Shown piece by piece: positions 19,322-30,957 of a stretch of 64,000 nt of DNA. The stretch's first letter is position 1, and every line of letters starts with the position of its first letter. The stretch lies in contig CAJQTY010000001.1 of the NCBI GenBank assembly GCA_907163075.1, positions 930,001 to 994,000 of the forward strand. Reading direction: 5' to 3'. The translations under genes and the position numbers were made by a program. The notes below the pieces were generated by a model that was not told the origin of the DNA, ran no database searches, and saw only the letters and a list, made by a program, of their open reading frames with translations. Source of the stretch: an uncultured Rhodocyclaceae bacterium. GTDB lineage: Bacteria > Pseudomonadota > Gammaproteobacteria > Burkholderiales > Rhodocyclaceae.

Positions 19322-20440
19322 ATGTTTGGAAGCACAACAAAGATTCGTGAACTCGAGCGCCGTGTCGGCGAACTGGAGTTGCAGAACCGGAACCTGCAAG
19401 AACAACTCGGCGCCTCCGAAGCCCAGCGCGAAGAATGCCTGAACGATGGCCGGCTGGCCGCGATGCGTCAGCAGGAGTTACAGCGGCTTTTTTCGTCGCT
19501 GCGTGCCTATCGCCAGTCGCTGGGTGAATCGCAGCTGACCCTGGCGACCCTCGCCGGCCAGCTGCGCGCGGAAATGCAGGGTTCGGTCGAGGCCGGTACG
19601 TTGGCCACGACCAGCCGCGATTCCGTGCAACGCATCAGTCACGAACTCAACCAGCTGGCCCGCGATTCACGTAGCGCCATGGACAAGGTGATCAGCCTGC
19701 AAGCCAGCGCCGAGAAAATCGGCGGGATCGTCAACCTGATCAAGGAAATAGCCGACCAGACCAACCTGCTGGCGCTCAATGCCGCCATCGAAGCCGCGCG
19801 CGCCGGCGAAGCCGGCCGCGGTTTCGCGGTGGTGGCCGACGAGGTACGCAAGCTGGCCGAGCGCACGACCAAGGCAACCGCCGACATTTCGCAACTGGTG
19901 TTGAACATCCAGGGCGAAACATCGTCGGCGCACGGCAGCATCGATCACCTCGCGCTCCAGTCGGAATCGTTCAGCGGTCAGGGACAGCAGGCGTCGACGA
20001 CGATCAGCGGCATTACTGACCTGGCGCAGAAGATGAAGCAGACCATCGCCATCGCCGCTCTGCGCAGCTTCATCGAGCTGGCCAAGATCGACCACTTGAT
20101 TTTCAAGTTCGAGGTCTACCAGGTGTTCATGGGGCTTTCCGACAAGCGCAGCGCGGAGTTTGCCGTCCACACCGACTGCCGGCTCGGCAAGTGGTACTAC
20201 GAAGGGGAAGGCAAGGCCTTTTTCTCTCAGCTCGACGGTTATCGCAACATGGAAACGCCGCATGCCGAAGTCCATCGCCATGGCCGTGCCGCGATCGACG
20301 CGTTCCACACCGGCGATTTGTCGATCGGTGTCGACGAGGTTGAGCTAATGGAAAAGGCCAGCATAGGCGTACTGGATAATCTGGAACGCATGTCGCAACA
20401 TGGCGAAAAGTCACCCGAGATCCTGAGCCTGGGACACTGA
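19322..20440 (+). CDS. Soluble chemoreceptor with C-terminal CZB zinc-binding domain
   Basis: This 372-residue protein has no membrane segment. Residues 5-35 form a coiled coil. The middle is a methyl-accepting chemotaxis signalling domain with the conserved hairpin tip ([20 protein letters not shown], 143-162, then [18 protein letters not shown]). The C-terminus is a chemoreceptor zinc-binding (CZB) domain: H258, H283 and C286 in [11 protein letters not shown], and H314/H318. CZB domains bind zinc through three His and one Cys and can sense hypochlorous acid or zinc, so this is probably a cytoplasmic sensor feeding CheA. It sits between folK and the nucleoside kinase, splitting a usually compact cluster. 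Confidence 0.9.
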   Translation: MFGSTTKIRELERRVGELELQNRNLQEQLGASEAQREECLNDGRLAAMRQQELQRLFSSLRAYRQSLGESQLTLATLAGQLRAEMQGSVEAGTLATTSRDSVQRISHELNQLARDSRSAMDKVISLQASAEKIGGIVNLIKEIADQTNLLALNAAIEAARAGEAGRGFAVVADEVRKLAERTTKATADISQLVLNIQGETSSAHGSIDHLALQSESFSGQGQQASTTISGITDLAQKMKQTIAIAALRSFIELAKIDHLIFKFEVYQVFMGLSDKRSAEFAVHTDCRLGKWYYEGEGKAFFSQLDGYRNMETPHAEVHRHGRAAIDAFHTGDLSIGVDEVELMEKASIGVLDNLERMSQHGEKSPEILSLGH

Positions 20441-20459
20441 CCCGCGACCGTCCGTCACC

Positions 20460-21116
20460 ATGAGCACCCGCAATCTGCTAGCCAGCGCCCGCCACATCGC
20501 TGTCGAAGGCCCGATCGGCGTCGGCAAGACGAGCCTCGCCCGGCGCCTGTGCGAACACCTGGAGGCCGACCTGCTGCTTGAGCAGGCGGAAACCAATCCC
20601 TTCCTGTACCGCTTTTATCAGAACCAGGAGCGTTACGCACTGCAAACCCAGCTCTTCTTTCTTTTCCATCGCCTTGATCAGCTGCGCGACCTGGCGCAAC
20701 CCGAACTCTTCCCGCGCACAGTGGTCAGCGATTACCTACTGGAAAAGGATCCGCTTTTCGCCGGGCTGACGCTCAATGAAGACGAGTACAAGCTTTACCG
20801 CCAGATTTATGACCGTGTTTCGGCGCCGGCCATCGTCGTTCCGGACCTGGTGATCTATCTGCAGGCCAAGCCGGAGACGCTGGTTTCGCGGGTACGCAAA
20901 CGCGGCATCGACATGGAACGCAAGATCAGCGACGACTACCTGATCCTTCTCGGCGAAAGCTATACGCGGTTTTTCCACAACTATTCCGCCGCGCCGGTCA
21001 TGGTGGTGAATTCCGAAAATCTCAACTTCGCCGACAACGCAGACGATTTTCTACTGCTCGTCCAGCGCATCGAATCAATGCGCGGACATCGTGAATATTT
21101 CAACAGAGGTGACTGA
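20460..21116 (+). CDS. Deoxynucleoside kinase family protein
   Basis: The 218-residue protein has Walker A GPIGVGKT (17-24), the LEQAETNPFLYRFYQNQERYA substrate region, the ERKISDDYL lid, and a TQLFFLFHR segment, all typical of the dNK/deoxyadenosine-deoxyguanosine kinase family. It phosphorylates deoxynucleosides for salvage. The family lies between folK and panB in many betaproteobacteria, which supports the reading. It begins 19 bp after the chemoreceptor and stops 3 bp before panB. Confidence 0.9.
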   Translation: MSTRNLLASARHIAVEGPIGVGKTSLARRLCEHLEADLLLEQAETNPFLYRFYQNQERYALQTQLFFLFHRLDQLRDLAQPELFPRTVVSDYLLEKDPLFAGLTLNEDEYKLYRQIYDRVSAPAIVVPDLVIYLQAKPETLVSRVRKRGIDMERKISDDYLILLGESYTRFFHNYSAAPVMVVNSENLNFADNADDFLLLVQRIESMRGHREYFNRGD

Positions 21117-21119
21117 CCC

Positions 21120-21932
21120 ATGTCCGCGCAATCCGCAGCACGACGACTCACACATCTTGATCTGGCGAAGATGCGTGCGGCCGGCGAGAAGATATCCATG
21201 CTCACCTGCTACGACGCGAGTTTTGCTCAGCTGTGCGAGACGGCTGGCGTCGAATCCCTGCTGATCGGCGATTCGCTGGGCATGGTGCTGCAGGGCCACG
21301 ACTCGACGCTGCCGGTAACGATTGCCGATATCGCCTATCACACCGGCGCCGTGGCGCGCGGCTGCAAGCGCCCGCAGATCATTGCCGACATGCCCTTTGG
21401 CAGCTTCCAGGAAAGTCCGCGGCAGGCGTTTCGCAACGCCGTGTCCCTGATGGCTGCCGGGGCGCAGATGGTCAAGCTCGAAGGCGGCGTGGAGATGGCT
21501 GAAACAACACGATTCCTCACCTTGCGTGGCATCCCGGTCTGCGCGCACGTCGGCCTGACGCCGCAATCGGTGCACCAGCTTGGCGGCTACCGGGTTCAAG
21601 GCAAGGATGATTCCGGCGCGGCGAAACTGATCGCCGACGCGCTCGCCCAGCAGAACGCCGGCGCTACGCTGATCGTCCTTGAGGCCATTCCTTCCACGCT
21701 GGCTGCCGAAGTCACGCGCCAGCTCGTCATCCCGACCATCGGCATCGGTGCCGGTAGGGACTGCTCCGGGCAGGTGCTCGTGCTGCATGACATGCTCGAT
21801 GTCAGCCCCGGAAAAAAAGCGCGCTTCGTCAGGAACTTCATGGCTGGCCAGACGTCCATCTCGGCCGCCGTCGCCGCTTACGTGGCGGCGGTCAGGGACG
21901 CCAGCTTCCCCGGCCCTGAACATTGCTATTGA
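21120..21932 (+). CDS. panB: 3-methyl-2-oxobutanoate hydroxymethyltransferase
   Basis: The 270-residue enzyme makes ketopantoate from alpha-ketoisovalerate and methylene-tetrahydrofolate. Signature segments are [18 protein letters not shown] (27-44), [14 protein letters not shown], the metal-site ADMPFGSF, and the C-terminal [19 protein letters not shown]. It stops 111 bp before panC, and the gap holds a dispersed repeat. Confidence 0.96.
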   Translation: MSAQSAARRLTHLDLAKMRAAGEKISMLTCYDASFAQLCETAGVESLLIGDSLGMVLQGHDSTLPVTIADIAYHTGAVARGCKRPQIIADMPFGSFQESPRQAFRNAVSLMAAGAQMVKLEGGVEMAETTRFLTLRGIPVCAHVGLTPQSVHQLGGYRVQGKDDSGAAKLIADALAQQNAGATLIVLEAIPSTLAAEVTRQLVIPTIGIGAGRDCSGQVLVLHDMLDVSPGKKARFVRNFMAGQTSISAAVAAYVAAVRDASFPGPEHCY

Positions 21933-21937
21933 TTTAA

Positions 21938-22888
<951 letters not shown>

Positions 22889-22945
22889 CTAGCCGGATTT
22901 AGCGCTTACAATGCCATCCTTCTAACTTTTTGCACGGAAAGCACC

Positions 22946-23329
22946 ATGCAGAGAACGATGCTGAAGTCGAAGTTGCACCGTGTGACGACGACACACGCCG
23001 ATCTTCATTACGAAGGCTCGTGCGCGATTGACGACAACCTGCTCGATGCCGCCAATATCCGCGAGTATGAACAGATCGATATCTGGAACGTCAACAACGG
23101 CGAGCGCTTTACGACCTACGCCATTCGCGGCGAGCGCGGGTCGGGCATTATTTCGGTCAACGGTTCGGCGGCGCGCCGGGCGGCGCCGGGCGACATTCTG
23201 ATTATCGCCAGCTTCGCGGTCTACAATGAAATTGAACTCGACAAGCACGAACCGACGCTGATTTACGTCGATGCGCAAAACCGCATCGCGCGCACCGGAC
23301 ACCGGATTCCGACGCAAGCGGCGGCCTGA
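22946..23329 (+). CDS. panD: Aspartate 1-decarboxylase
   Basis: The 127-residue pro-enzyme produces beta-alanine for PanC. Self-cleavage occurs at G24-S25 in YEGSCAID, generating the pyruvoyl group from S25; both residues are present. It follows panC by 57 bp and completes the pantothenate set panB-panC-panD in one direction. Confidence 0.96.
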   Translation: MQRTMLKSKLHRVTTTHADLHYEGSCAIDDNLLDAANIREYEQIDIWNVNNGERFTTYAIRGERGSGIISVNGSAARRAAPGDILIIASFAVYNEIELDKHEPTLIYVDAQNRIARTGHRIPTQAAA

Positions 23330-23352
23330 GCCAGCCCGCCGTTTCAAGAAAA

Positions 23353-23385
23353 AAAGCCCTGGCGGGTGAACCCGGCCAGGGCTTT
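23353..23385. terminator. Bidirectional rho-independent terminator
   Basis: AAAGCCCTGGC pairs perfectly with GCCAGGGCTTT across an 11-base loop. It is flanked by A-rich sequence on the left (U run on the minus strand), and sits between convergent panD and actP. Confidence 0.8.
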
Positions 23386-23401
23386 ATGCTGTCTGCGCGG
23401 A

Positions 23402-25075
23402 TCAGTGCTTGCTGGCACCCGCCGCGCCAAAACCTGTCTGGGCGCGAATGTACTGATCGTCAAAGGCGTCGATTTCCGACTTGGCGCGTGCGCTCGAATC
23501 GGATTTCGAGAAGACATAGGCCAGCAGGAAGGCGAGCGGCATGGCGAACAGCGCCGGCTGCGAGTAGGGGAACAGCGCCACCTTGTTGCCCAGCACATCG
23601 ACCCATACCGATTTCGAGAAGACGACGAAGGCAACGGCCGAAAGCAGGCCGCCGTAACCGCCGAATATCGCACCGCGGGTGGTCAGTCCCTTCCAGTACA
23701 TGGACAGGATGAGCACCGGGAAGTTGGCCGCCGCCGCCACGCCGAATGCCAGGCCGACCATGAAGGCGACATTCTGCTTCTCGAACAGGATGCCGAGAAA
23801 GATGGCGACAAAGCCGAGGCCGATGGTGGCGAACTTTGAAACGCGGATCTCGGACGTCTCCGACGCCTTGCCCTTCTTGATGACACGGGCGTAGAGGTCA
23901 TGCGAAATCGCCGAGGCGCCGGCCAGCGCCAGGCCGGAAACGACGGCCAGGATGGTGGCGAAGGCAACGGCGGCCATGAAGCCGAGCAGCATGTTGCCGC
24001 CAACCGCCTTGGCCAGGTGCATGGCGACCATGTTGCCGCCGCCGATCAGCTTGCCGCCGACCGTACCGCCTTCAAAGAAGTCCGGGCTCTGACCGACGAT
24101 CAGGATGGCGCACAAACCCATGATGAAGATCACGTTGAAAAAGTAGGCGACGATGCCGGATGCGTAGAGTACCGACTTGCGTGCCTCCTTGGCATCGGTC
24201 ACGGTGAAGAAGCGCATCAGGATGTGCGGCAGGCCGGCGGTGCCGAACATCAGGCCAAGGCCCAGTGAAATGGCGTTGACCGGATCGGCCAGCAAACCAC
24301 CGGGCGTCATCAGTTTGAAGCCGAGCTTATGAACGCCGGTTGCCCTCTCCATCAGTGTATGGAAGGAAAAGCCGAACTGGCTGAAGGCCAGCAGCATGGC
24401 CAGGGTACCGCCGGTAAGCAGCATGCAAGCCTTGATGATCTGCACCCAGGTCGTCGCCACCATGCCGCCGAAGGTCACATAAACCATCATCAGGATGCCT
24501 ACCCCGAAGATGGCGACGGTGTAATCCAGGCCGAAGAGCAGCTTGATCAACTGGCCGGCACCGACCATCTGAGCGATCAGGTAGAAGCAGACCACCGTCA
24601 GCGAGGAAACTGCCGCCATCGTGCGCACCTTGCCCTGATCGAGGCGGAAGGCCGTGATGTCGGAGAACGTGAAGCGCCCGAGATTGCGCAGACGTTCAGC
24701 CATCAGGAAGAGAATGACCGGCCAGCCGGCAAAAAAGGACAGCATGTAGAGGTAACCGTCGAAACCCTGGCCGTAGACCATCGCCGTCAGGCCGAGCAGC
24801 GTGGCCGCCGACATATAGTCTCCGGCGATCGCCAGGCCGTTCTGCATACCGGTGATGCCACCACCCGCCGTATAGAAATCAGCCGTCGATTTGGTACGGC
24901 TCGAAGCCCAATAGGTAATCCCCATGGTCATCGTGACAAACACACAGAACATGATGATGGCGTGCCAGTTGGTGGCCTGCTTTTCCATCGCGCCTTCGAC
25001 CGGTGGTCCTGCGTAGGCCATGGCACAGAGGGCCAAAAGCCCGATGGCGAAAGCAAATTGGTTCAGGCGGCGCAT
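23402..25075 (-). CDS. actP: Cation/acetate symporter ActP
   Basis: The 557-residue sodium-solute symporter starts with a cleavable signal peptide (MRRLNQFAFAIGLLALCAMAYA) as in E. coli ActP. It is followed by about thirteen membrane segments with the SSS-family region TAGGGITGMQNGLAIAGDYMSAAT (about 67-90) and FTFSDITAFRL. It takes up acetate and other short monocarboxylates with a cation. The ATG at 25075 overlaps the stop of the DUF485 gene by one base (TAATG), so the pair is translationally coupled. The longer frame upstream is spurious. Confidence 0.94.
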   Translation of the reverse strand: MRRLNQFAFAIGLLALCAMAYAGPPVEGAMEKQATNWHAIIMFCVFVTMTMGITYWASSRTKSTADFYTAGGGITGMQNGLAIAGDYMSAATLLGLTAMVYGQGFDGYLYMLSFFAGWPVILFLMAERLRNLGRFTFSDITAFRLDQGKVRTMAAVSSLTVVCFYLIAQMVGAGQLIKLLFGLDYTVAIFGVGILMMVYVTFGGMVATTWVQIIKACMLLTGGTLAMLLAFSQFGFSFHTLMERATGVHKLGFKLMTPGGLLADPVNAISLGLGLMFGTAGLPHILMRFFTVTDAKEARKSVLYASGIVAYFFNVIFIMGLCAILIVGQSPDFFEGGTVGGKLIGGGNMVAMHLAKAVGGNMLLGFMAAVAFATILAVVSGLALAGASAISHDLYARVIKKGKASETSEIRVSKFATIGLGFVAIFLGILFEKQNVAFMVGLAFGVAAAANFPVLILSMYWKGLTTRGAIFGGYGGLLSAVAFVVFSKSVWVDVLGNKVALFPYSQPALFAMPLAFLLAYVFSKSDSSARAKSEIDAFDDQYIRAQTGFGAAGASKH

Positions 25076-25395
25076 TATCGGGTCTCCTTCTGTGCTTGCT
25101 TGATGACTTCTTGCGTCATGGCGTCGAATTCGGTGTTGGCGCGCTTCACGTAGAAAGCCGCGAGCCCCCAAAAGAAAATAAACAGGAACAGTTCCACGGC
25201 AACCCCGATGGTCAGCATCGAACCTTCGCTGACCGGCTGGCCGAGAGTGCCCGGGATGAACGCAACCGCCATCACGAAGCCGTAAAAAAGAATCAGAACA
25301 ATGAACGACAGCGTCCACGCAAAACGCCCCCGTGTCGCAATCAGTTCCTGAAACTTCGGATTAACCCGCATCCGCTCATACATTTCACTACTCAT
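25075..25395 (-). CDS. DUF485 (YjcH-like) membrane protein
   Basis: The 106-residue protein has two membrane helices (about residues 25-45 and 58-80) and the family's N-terminal pattern NPKFQELIATRGRFAW. DUF485/YjcH proteins are encoded directly before actP in many proteobacteria and are thought to assist acetate transport. The start at 25395 follows an excellent AAGGAGGG ribosome site; the longer upstream frame is rejected. Confidence 0.92.
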   Translation of the reverse strand: MSSEMYERMRVNPKFQELIATRGRFAWTLSFIVLILFYGFVMAVAFIPGTLGQPVSEGSMLTIGVAVELFLFIFFWGLAAFYVKRANTEFDAMTQEVIKQAQKETR

Positions 25396-25792
25396 GGTCT
25401 TACCCTCCTTATAGAATTTATAATAAGTGGCTACCGCAAAAATCCACGCTACCTTATACAGTTTTTTTAGGATTTTGGAATCGCGAAATAATAACTTAAA
25501 CAATTACGTCTGGACATCCTGATTTCAAGGCATCAACCGGTAGTTCCATTGGCCATGGAACGCGTCGCGTTATCCGCCCGCGCATACGGAGGAATGCGCT
25601 GCACTTCTTAACCCTACGGCACCACACTTGCGCGCAGTGCCCGTTCACCCGGAGTCTGGTGCAGGTCGGAAAAGCCGAAGGCGCCTTCCGACATTCGGCG
25701 GTGGCGGTATCGCAAGCACGGCGTCGGAATGCGCAGCGCGTTTCCGCTCTGCACGCTGCTTGCATAACTTCCAGACAGCGTACAACACCGCA
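25396..25792. other. Intergenic region with partial palindromic element
   Basis: About 400 bp between the DUF485 gene and the end of the TetR gene. The part next to DUF485 is AT-rich and should hold its promoter. At 25561-25617 there is a degenerate relative of the repeat at 9103-9177. No gene is seen. Confidence 0.4.
25561..25617. repeat. Degenerate GCGTTATCCGCC element
   Basis: The stretch shares GCGTTATCCGCC and a closing CCCTAC with the palindromic element at 9103-9177, but is shorter and more diverged. Confidence 0.4.
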
Positions 25793-26413
25793 CTAGCTCT
25801 CGGCGCACAAGCCCGCGAGATAGGCGTCGATGATCACCCTGGCGTAGCTAGCCAGCGGGAAGAGCGTATTGTCCAGCGTCCAGTTAACCACCAGCCCGTC
25901 GGCGACCGCCATCAAACCGACGGAAGCGCAGCGCGGGTCGATGCCCGGCGGCAGAAAGCCGCGTTCGCGAGCCAGGCGGAAGCCTTCTTCGCCCATCGTC
26001 AAATAACGGTTGCCGCATTCGAGATGGCTGTCACGGATGGCGGCCATCTCGCCGACGTACTCGCATTTGTGCCAGGAGATCTCGACTATGCGGAAATAAC
26101 GTGGATCGCTGGCCACGCGGTCGATGAAATAGAGCGTCATGGCACGCAGCATATCGACGGGATTGCCGACCGTATTCGCGCGCAACTCGTCGAGTTTGGC
26201 TTCGAGCGGATCGAAGACACGCTGGATCATCGCATCGTAAAGGTCGGCCTTGTTCGCAAAGTGCCAGTAGATGGCGCCGCGTGTCACGCCAGCGGCCTTG
26301 GCCACTTCGGCCAGCGAGGTGTGACTGACGCCGCGCTCCTGAAACACGATTTCAGCCGCGTCGAGGATCGCGTTGCGCGTCTCCCGAGCTTCTTCCTTCG
26401 TCTTCCTGACCAT
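25793..26413 (-). CDS. TetR-family repressor of the adjacent efflux operon (AcrR/TtgR-like)
   Basis: The 206-residue regulator has the TetR helix-turn-helix (residues 14-58; TSLAEVAKAAGVTRGAIYWHFANKADLY) and an all-helical ligand-binding domain. The N-terminal half is very close to AcrR, TtgR and MexR-type efflux regulators, which release DNA when they bind pump substrates. It is divergent from the adaptor/pump genes at 26575, and a clear operator lies between them. Confidence 0.9.
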   Translation of the reverse strand: MVRKTKEEARETRNAILDAAEIVFQERGVSHTSLAEVAKAAGVTRGAIYWHFANKADLYDAMIQRVFDPLEAKLDELRANTVGNPVDMLRAMTLYFIDRVASDPRYFRIVEISWHKCEYVGEMAAIRDSHLECGNRYLTMGEEGFRLARERGFLPPGIDPRCASVGLMAVADGLVVNWTLDNTLFPLASYARVIIDAYLAGLCAES

Positions 26414-26466
26414 GAGTCATCCTTCCGGCAAACTGCCTGCGCTATCTTGTATATCTTAACGCATCC

Positions 26467-26494
26467 TTTACATACATTCATGCACGTATGTAAA
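26467..26494. promoter_or_regulatory. Operator for the TetR repressor
   Basis: TTTACATAC-N10-GTATGTAAA is a perfect 9-bp inverted repeat between the divergent regulator and efflux operon. The sequence and spacing resemble the AcrR/TtgR-type operators (TACATACA...TGTATGTA), as I know them. One dimer pair here could repress both directions. Confidence 0.75.
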
Positions 26495-26574
26495 ATACAA
26501 AGTTATTCTGCCGACCCGCACTCAAGCCCGCTATCGTCCCTGCCCGCAGGGGCAACCCGTACCGGAGACCCGCC

Positions 26575-27801
26575 ATGACGCGCCGACTCACCCCAACCCG
26601 CACTACTCTCCGCCTTACCCCGTTGCGCAGTACCCTGGTCACGCTCAGCGCGGCGCTGCTGCTGGCCGCCTGCGGCAAAGCCCAGACACCGGCAGACGCG
26701 CCACCCGGAGCCGGTGCGCCGCCCGAGGTCGGCGTTTATACGGTGCAGCCGCAATCGGTACCGATCAGCAGCGAGTTGTCCGGACGCACGGTGGCCAACG
26801 TGATCGCCGAAATCCGCCCGCAAATCGGCGGCATCGTGCACAAGCGCCTGTTCCGCGAAGGCAGCGAGGTCAAGGCCGGAGAACTGCTCTATCAGATCGA
26901 TCCGGCGGTCTACCAGGCGAACTACGAGAGCGCCCGGGCCGGATTGGCCAAAGCCGATGCCAATCTGCTGACGCTGCGGCCGAAGGCGGAACGCTATCAG
27001 GCGCTTCTTTCGGCCAAGGCCGTCAGCCAGCAGGGCTTCGACGACGTGAATGCCGCGCTGAAACAGGCCGAGGCCGACCTTGCGGCGAGCAAGGCGGCGG
27101 TCGAGGTGGCGCGCATCAATCTGGCCTACACGCGCGTCGTGTCGCCGATCAGCGGCCGCATCGGAAAATCGGCGGTCACGCAAGGCGCGCTGGTCACGGC
27201 CAACCAGCCGACCGCGCTGGCGACGGTGCAGCAACTCGATCCGATCAACGTCGATGTGACGCAATCGAGTACCGAAATGATGCAGATGAAACGCGCCCTT
27301 GAAGCCGGATCGCTGAAAAGTGCCGGCGCCGACCAGGCCAGGGTGAAACTCGTTCTGGAAGACGGTACGGCCTATCCGCTCGAAGGCCGGATGGCCTTCT
27401 CCGAGGCGACGGTCGATGCCGGCACCGGCACCGTGACGCTACGCGCGGTATTCCCCAATCCGAAGCGCGACCTGCTGCCCGGCATGTACGTACGGGCCGT
27501 GGTCGAACAGGGCGTCAAGGAACAGGCCATCGTCGTGCCGCAACAGGGTGTGGCGCACGACCCGCGCGGCAACGCCGTGGGCATGGTGGTCAATGGCGAA
27601 GGCAAGGTGGAAGCGCGCGTCCTCAAGACCGAGCGCGCCATCGGCAACAAGTGGCTGGTCAGCGAAGGCCTCGCCGCCGGCGACAAGTTGATCGTCGAAG
27701 GCCTGCAACGGGCGCGCCCCGGCTCGCCGGTCACCGCCATCGCCGCCGGCTCGCCCGGCGCCGCGGCCCAGGCGGACAAAACGCCCGCGGCCAAGCCGTA
27801 A
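26575..27801 (+). CDS. AcrA/MexA-type efflux adaptor lipoprotein
   Basis: The 408-residue adaptor has a signal peptide with lipobox LLAAC (C33), so it is anchored in the inner membrane by lipid. The lipoyl half-motifs (AEIRPQIGGIVHKRLFREGSEVKAG and YTRVVSPISGRIGKSAVTQGALV), the alpha hairpin between them, and the beta-barrel and membrane-proximal domains follow in the AcrA order. It is the first gene of the operon controlled by the divergent TetR protein, with the pump 12 bp downstream. Confidence 0.92.
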   Translation: MTRRLTPTRTTLRLTPLRSTLVTLSAALLLAACGKAQTPADAPPGAGAPPEVGVYTVQPQSVPISSELSGRTVANVIAEIRPQIGGIVHKRLFREGSEVKAGELLYQIDPAVYQANYESARAGLAKADANLLTLRPKAERYQALLSAKAVSQQGFDDVNAALKQAEADLAASKAAVEVARINLAYTRVVSPISGRIGKSAVTQGALVTANQPTALATVQQLDPINVDVTQSSTEMMQMKRALEAGSLKSAGADQARVKLVLEDGTAYPLEGRMAFSEATVDAGTGTVTLRAVFPNPKRDLLPGMYVRAVVEQGVKEQAIVVPQQGVAHDPRGNAVGMVVNGEGKVEARVLKTERAIGNKWLVSEGLAAGDKLIVEGLQRARPGSPVTAIAAGSPGAAAQADKTPAAKP

Positions 27802-27813
27802 GGAGAACAGCAC

Positions 27814-30800
27814 ATGGCACGTTTCTTCATTGATCGCCCCATTTTCGCGTGGGTGATTGCGATCGTCATCATGCTGGCCGGCGCGCTGTCGATCGAAAAA
27901 CTTCCCGTTTCCCAGTACCCGGCGATCGCGCCGCCGGCGATCGTCATTAACGCCAGCTATCCAGGCGCTTCGGCGAAAACGCTGGAAGATTCGGTCACCC
28001 AGGTGATCGAGCAGAAGATGACCGGGATCGACAACCTGCTTTACATGTCCTCGTCCAGCGACTCCTACGGTCGCGCGTCGGTAACGCTGACCTTCAACGC
28101 CGGCACCAATCCGGACATCGCCCAGGTGCAGGTGCAGAACAAGCTGCAACTGGCGCTGCCCTCGCTGCCGCAGATCGTGCAGGCGCAGGGCGTGCAGGTG
28201 GCAAAGTCGTCGCGCAACTACCTGATGATCGTGGCGCTGACGTCGGAAACCGACGACAAGACGCAAACCGACCTCAGCGACTACCTGGTCGCCAACATGC
28301 AGGATCCGCTGAGCCGGGTTCCCGGCGTAGGCGAGGTCACGGTCTTCGGTTCGCAGTACGCGATGCGCATCTGGCTGGACCCGGCCAAGCTGGTCAATTA
28401 CAAACTGACCACCGCCGACGTGCGCGCCGCCATCCAGGCGCAGAACGCGCAGGTTTCCGCCGGCCAGCTTGGCGGCATACCCGCCGTGCCGGGCCAGCAG
28501 CTCAACGCGACGATCTCGGCGCTCGGCCGCCTGCAAACGCCCGAGCAATTCGATTCCATCCTGTTACGCACGAACGCCCAGGGCGGCAACGTATACCTGC
28601 GCGACGTCGCCCGCTCCGAACTCGGCAACGAGTCCTACGGCGTCGTCGGGCGCTTCAACGGCAAGCCGGCGGCCGGCGTCGCCATCCGGCTGGCGGCCGG
28701 AGCCAACGCGCTGTCCACCTCGACTGCGGTCAAGGCCAAGGTCGAGGAACTATCGCGCTATTTTCCGTCCGGCGTGAAGTACGTCGTGCCTTACGACACC
28801 GCGCCCTTCGTCAAGATATCGATCGAGGAAGTGGTATACACGCTGATCGAAGCCATTGTCCTGGTCTTCCTGGTGATGTGGCTGTTTCTGCAAAACTTCC
28901 GCGCCACACTGATTCCGACCATCGCCGTGCCGGTCGTGCTGCTCGGAACTTTTGGCGTGCTCGCGCTGTTCGGTTACTCGATCAACACGCTGACGATGTT
29001 TGCCACCGTGCTGGCAATCGGCCTGCTCGTCGACGATGCGATCGTTGTCGTCGAAAACGTCGAGCGCGTGATGAGCGAAGAAGGATTGTCGCCGAAGGAG
29101 GCGACGCGCAAGTCGATGGACCAGATCGTCGGCGCGCTGATCGGGATCGCCCTCGTGCTCTCGGCGGTGTTCGTGCCGATGGCCTTTTTCGGCGGCTCGA
29201 CCGGCGTCATCTACCGCCAGTTTTCGGTCACCATCGTTTCGGCGATGGTGCTCTCCGTGCTGGTGGCGATCATCCTGACGCCGGCGCTGTGCGCGACCCT
29301 GCTCAAGCCGATCAAGAAAGGCGAACACTTCAGCGAAAACTGGTTCTTCCGCGGCTTCAACCGGCTCTTCGACCGCAGCCAGAAAAGCTACGAAGCCAAG
29401 GTCGGACGCATGCTCGGCAAGCGCACGCGCTATATCGTCATCTATCTGCTCATCGTCGGCGGCATGGCCGTCCTCTTCGCCAGAATGCCGACCTCCTTCC
29501 TGCCCGACGAGGACCAGGGCATCCTGTTTACGCAGATCCAGCTGCCGGCGGGCGCCACCCAGGAGCGCACGCTGAAGGTGCTCGAAAGCGTCGAGGACCA
29601 CTTCCTGAACCACGAGAAGGACGCCGCCGACTCGATCTTCACCGTCGCCGGCTTCAGCTTCGGCGGTAGCGGCCAGAACATGGGCCTCGGTTTCGTCAAG
29701 CTCAAGCCGTGGGAACAGCGCGACCGGCCGGAACTCAAGGTCAAGGCCGTCGCCGGCCGCGCCATGGGCGCCTTCGCGAAAATCCGCGACGCGATGGTGT
29801 TCGCCTTCGCGCCGCCGGCGGTGGTCGAACTGGGCAATGCCACCGGCTTCGACCTGCAGTTGCAGGACCGCGGCGCGCTCGGGCACGAAGCGCTGATCAA
29901 CGCGCGCAACATGTTCCTCGGCATGGTCGCCAAGGATCCGCGCCTGGTTGCCGTGCGTCCCAACGGCCAGGATGACATGGCCGAGTATGTGCTCGACCTT
30001 GATCAGGCCAAGGCCAACGCGCTCGGCGTGTCGATGGCCGACGTCAACGACATGCTGTCGACCGCGTGGGGCAGCAGCTACGTCAACGACTTCATCGACC
30101 GCGGCCGGGTGAAGAAGGTTTACCTGCAGGGCGAAGCGCGCGCGCGCATGCTGCCCGAGGACCTGAACAAATGGCACGTGCGCAACAAGAACGGCGACAT
30201 GGTGCCGTTCTCGGCGTTCGCCAAGGCGCACTGGGCTTACGGCTCGCCGCGTCTGGAACGCTACAACGGCTCGTCGTCGGTCGAGATCCTCGGCCAGGGC
30301 GCGCCGGGCGTGAGCACCGGCGATGCGATGGACGCCGTCGCGGAAATTGCCGGCAAGCTGCCTCAGGGAATAGGTTTCGAATGGACCGGGGTGTCGTTCG
30401 AGGAGCAGCGCACCGGAGCGCAGGCGCCCGCGCTCTACGCCCTCTCGCTGCTCGTCGTGTTCCTGAGTCTGGCGGCCTTGTACGAGAGTTGGTCGGTGCC
30501 CTTCGCGGTCATGCTGGTCGTCCCGCTCGGCGTCATCGGTGCCCTGCTGGCGGCGACCGGACGTGGAATGACCAACGACGTTTACTTCCAGGTCGGCTTG
30601 CTGACCACCGTCGGCCTGTCGGCGAAAAACGCGATCCTGATCGTCGAATTCGCCCAGGCGCAGATCGACCACGGCTTCGATCTGATTGAAGCGACACTGA
30701 ACGCCGTGCGCATGCGCCTGCGCCCGATCCTGATGACCTCGTTGGCCTTCGGGCTCGGTGTGTTGCCGCTGGCGACGACGACTGGCGCTGGCTCCGGCAG

Positions 30801-30957
30801 CCAGAACGCGATCGGTACCGGCGTGCTCGGCGGCATGATCTCGGCCACCGTGCTCGGCATCTTCTTCGTACCCGTATTTTTCGTGGTAATCCGGCTGATC
30901 TTCAAGGGACACCGGCCCGTTGCGGAAGCGCCGGCGAAAGACACGGCATCGCCGTAA
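27814..30957 (+). CDS. AcrB/MexB-type RND multidrug transporter
   Basis: At 1047 residues it matches AcrB in length and even numbering: the proton-relay pair is D407-D408 in [18 protein letters not shown]. Lys is in [17 protein letters not shown] and Arg in [21 protein letters not shown]. It begins [17 protein letters not shown], the usual N-terminus. The trimer captures drugs from the periplasm and pushes them to an outer-membrane channel. That channel is not encoded next to it, so a TolC/OprM protein elsewhere must serve. Confidence 0.95.
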   Translation: MARFFIDRPIFAWVIAIVIMLAGALSIEKLPVSQYPAIAPPAIVINASYPGASAKTLEDSVTQVIEQKMTGIDNLLYMSSSSDSYGRASVTLTFNAGTNPDIAQVQVQNKLQLALPSLPQIVQAQGVQVAKSSRNYLMIVALTSETDDKTQTDLSDYLVANMQDPLSRVPGVGEVTVFGSQYAMRIWLDPAKLVNYKLTTADVRAAIQAQNAQVSAGQLGGIPAVPGQQLNATISALGRLQTPEQFDSILLRTNAQGGNVYLRDVARSELGNESYGVVGRFNGKPAAGVAIRLAAGANALSTSTAVKAKVEELSRYFPSGVKYVVPYDTAPFVKISIEEVVYTLIEAIVLVFLVMWLFLQNFRATLIPTIAVPVVLLGTFGVLALFGYSINTLTMFATVLAIGLLVDDAIVVVENVERVMSEEGLSPKEATRKSMDQIVGALIGIALVLSAVFVPMAFFGGSTGVIYRQFSVTIVSAMVLSVLVAIILTPALCATLLKPIKKGEHFSENWFFRGFNRLFDRSQKSYEAKVGRMLGKRTRYIVIYLLIVGGMAVLFARMPTSFLPDEDQGILFTQIQLPAGATQERTLKVLESVEDHFLNHEKDAADSIFTVAGFSFGGSGQNMGLGFVKLKPWEQRDRPELKVKAVAGRAMGAFAKIRDAMVFAFAPPAVVELGNATGFDLQLQDRGALGHEALINARNMFLGMVAKDPRLVAVRPNGQDDMAEYVLDLDQAKANALGVSMADVNDMLSTAWGSSYVNDFIDRGRVKKVYLQGEARARMLPEDLNKWHVRNKNGDMVPFSAFAKAHWAYGSPRLERYNGSSSVEILGQGAPGVSTGDAMDAVAEIAGKLPQGIGFEWTGVSFEEQRTGAQAPALYALSLLVVFLSLAALYESWSVPFAVMLVVPLGVIGALLAATGRGMTNDVYFQVGLLTTVGLSAKNAILIVEFAQAQIDHGFDLIEATLNAVRMRLRPILMTSLAFGLGVLPLATTTGAGSGSQNAIGTGVLGGMISATVLGIFFVPVFFVVIRLIFKGHRPVAEAPAKDTASP

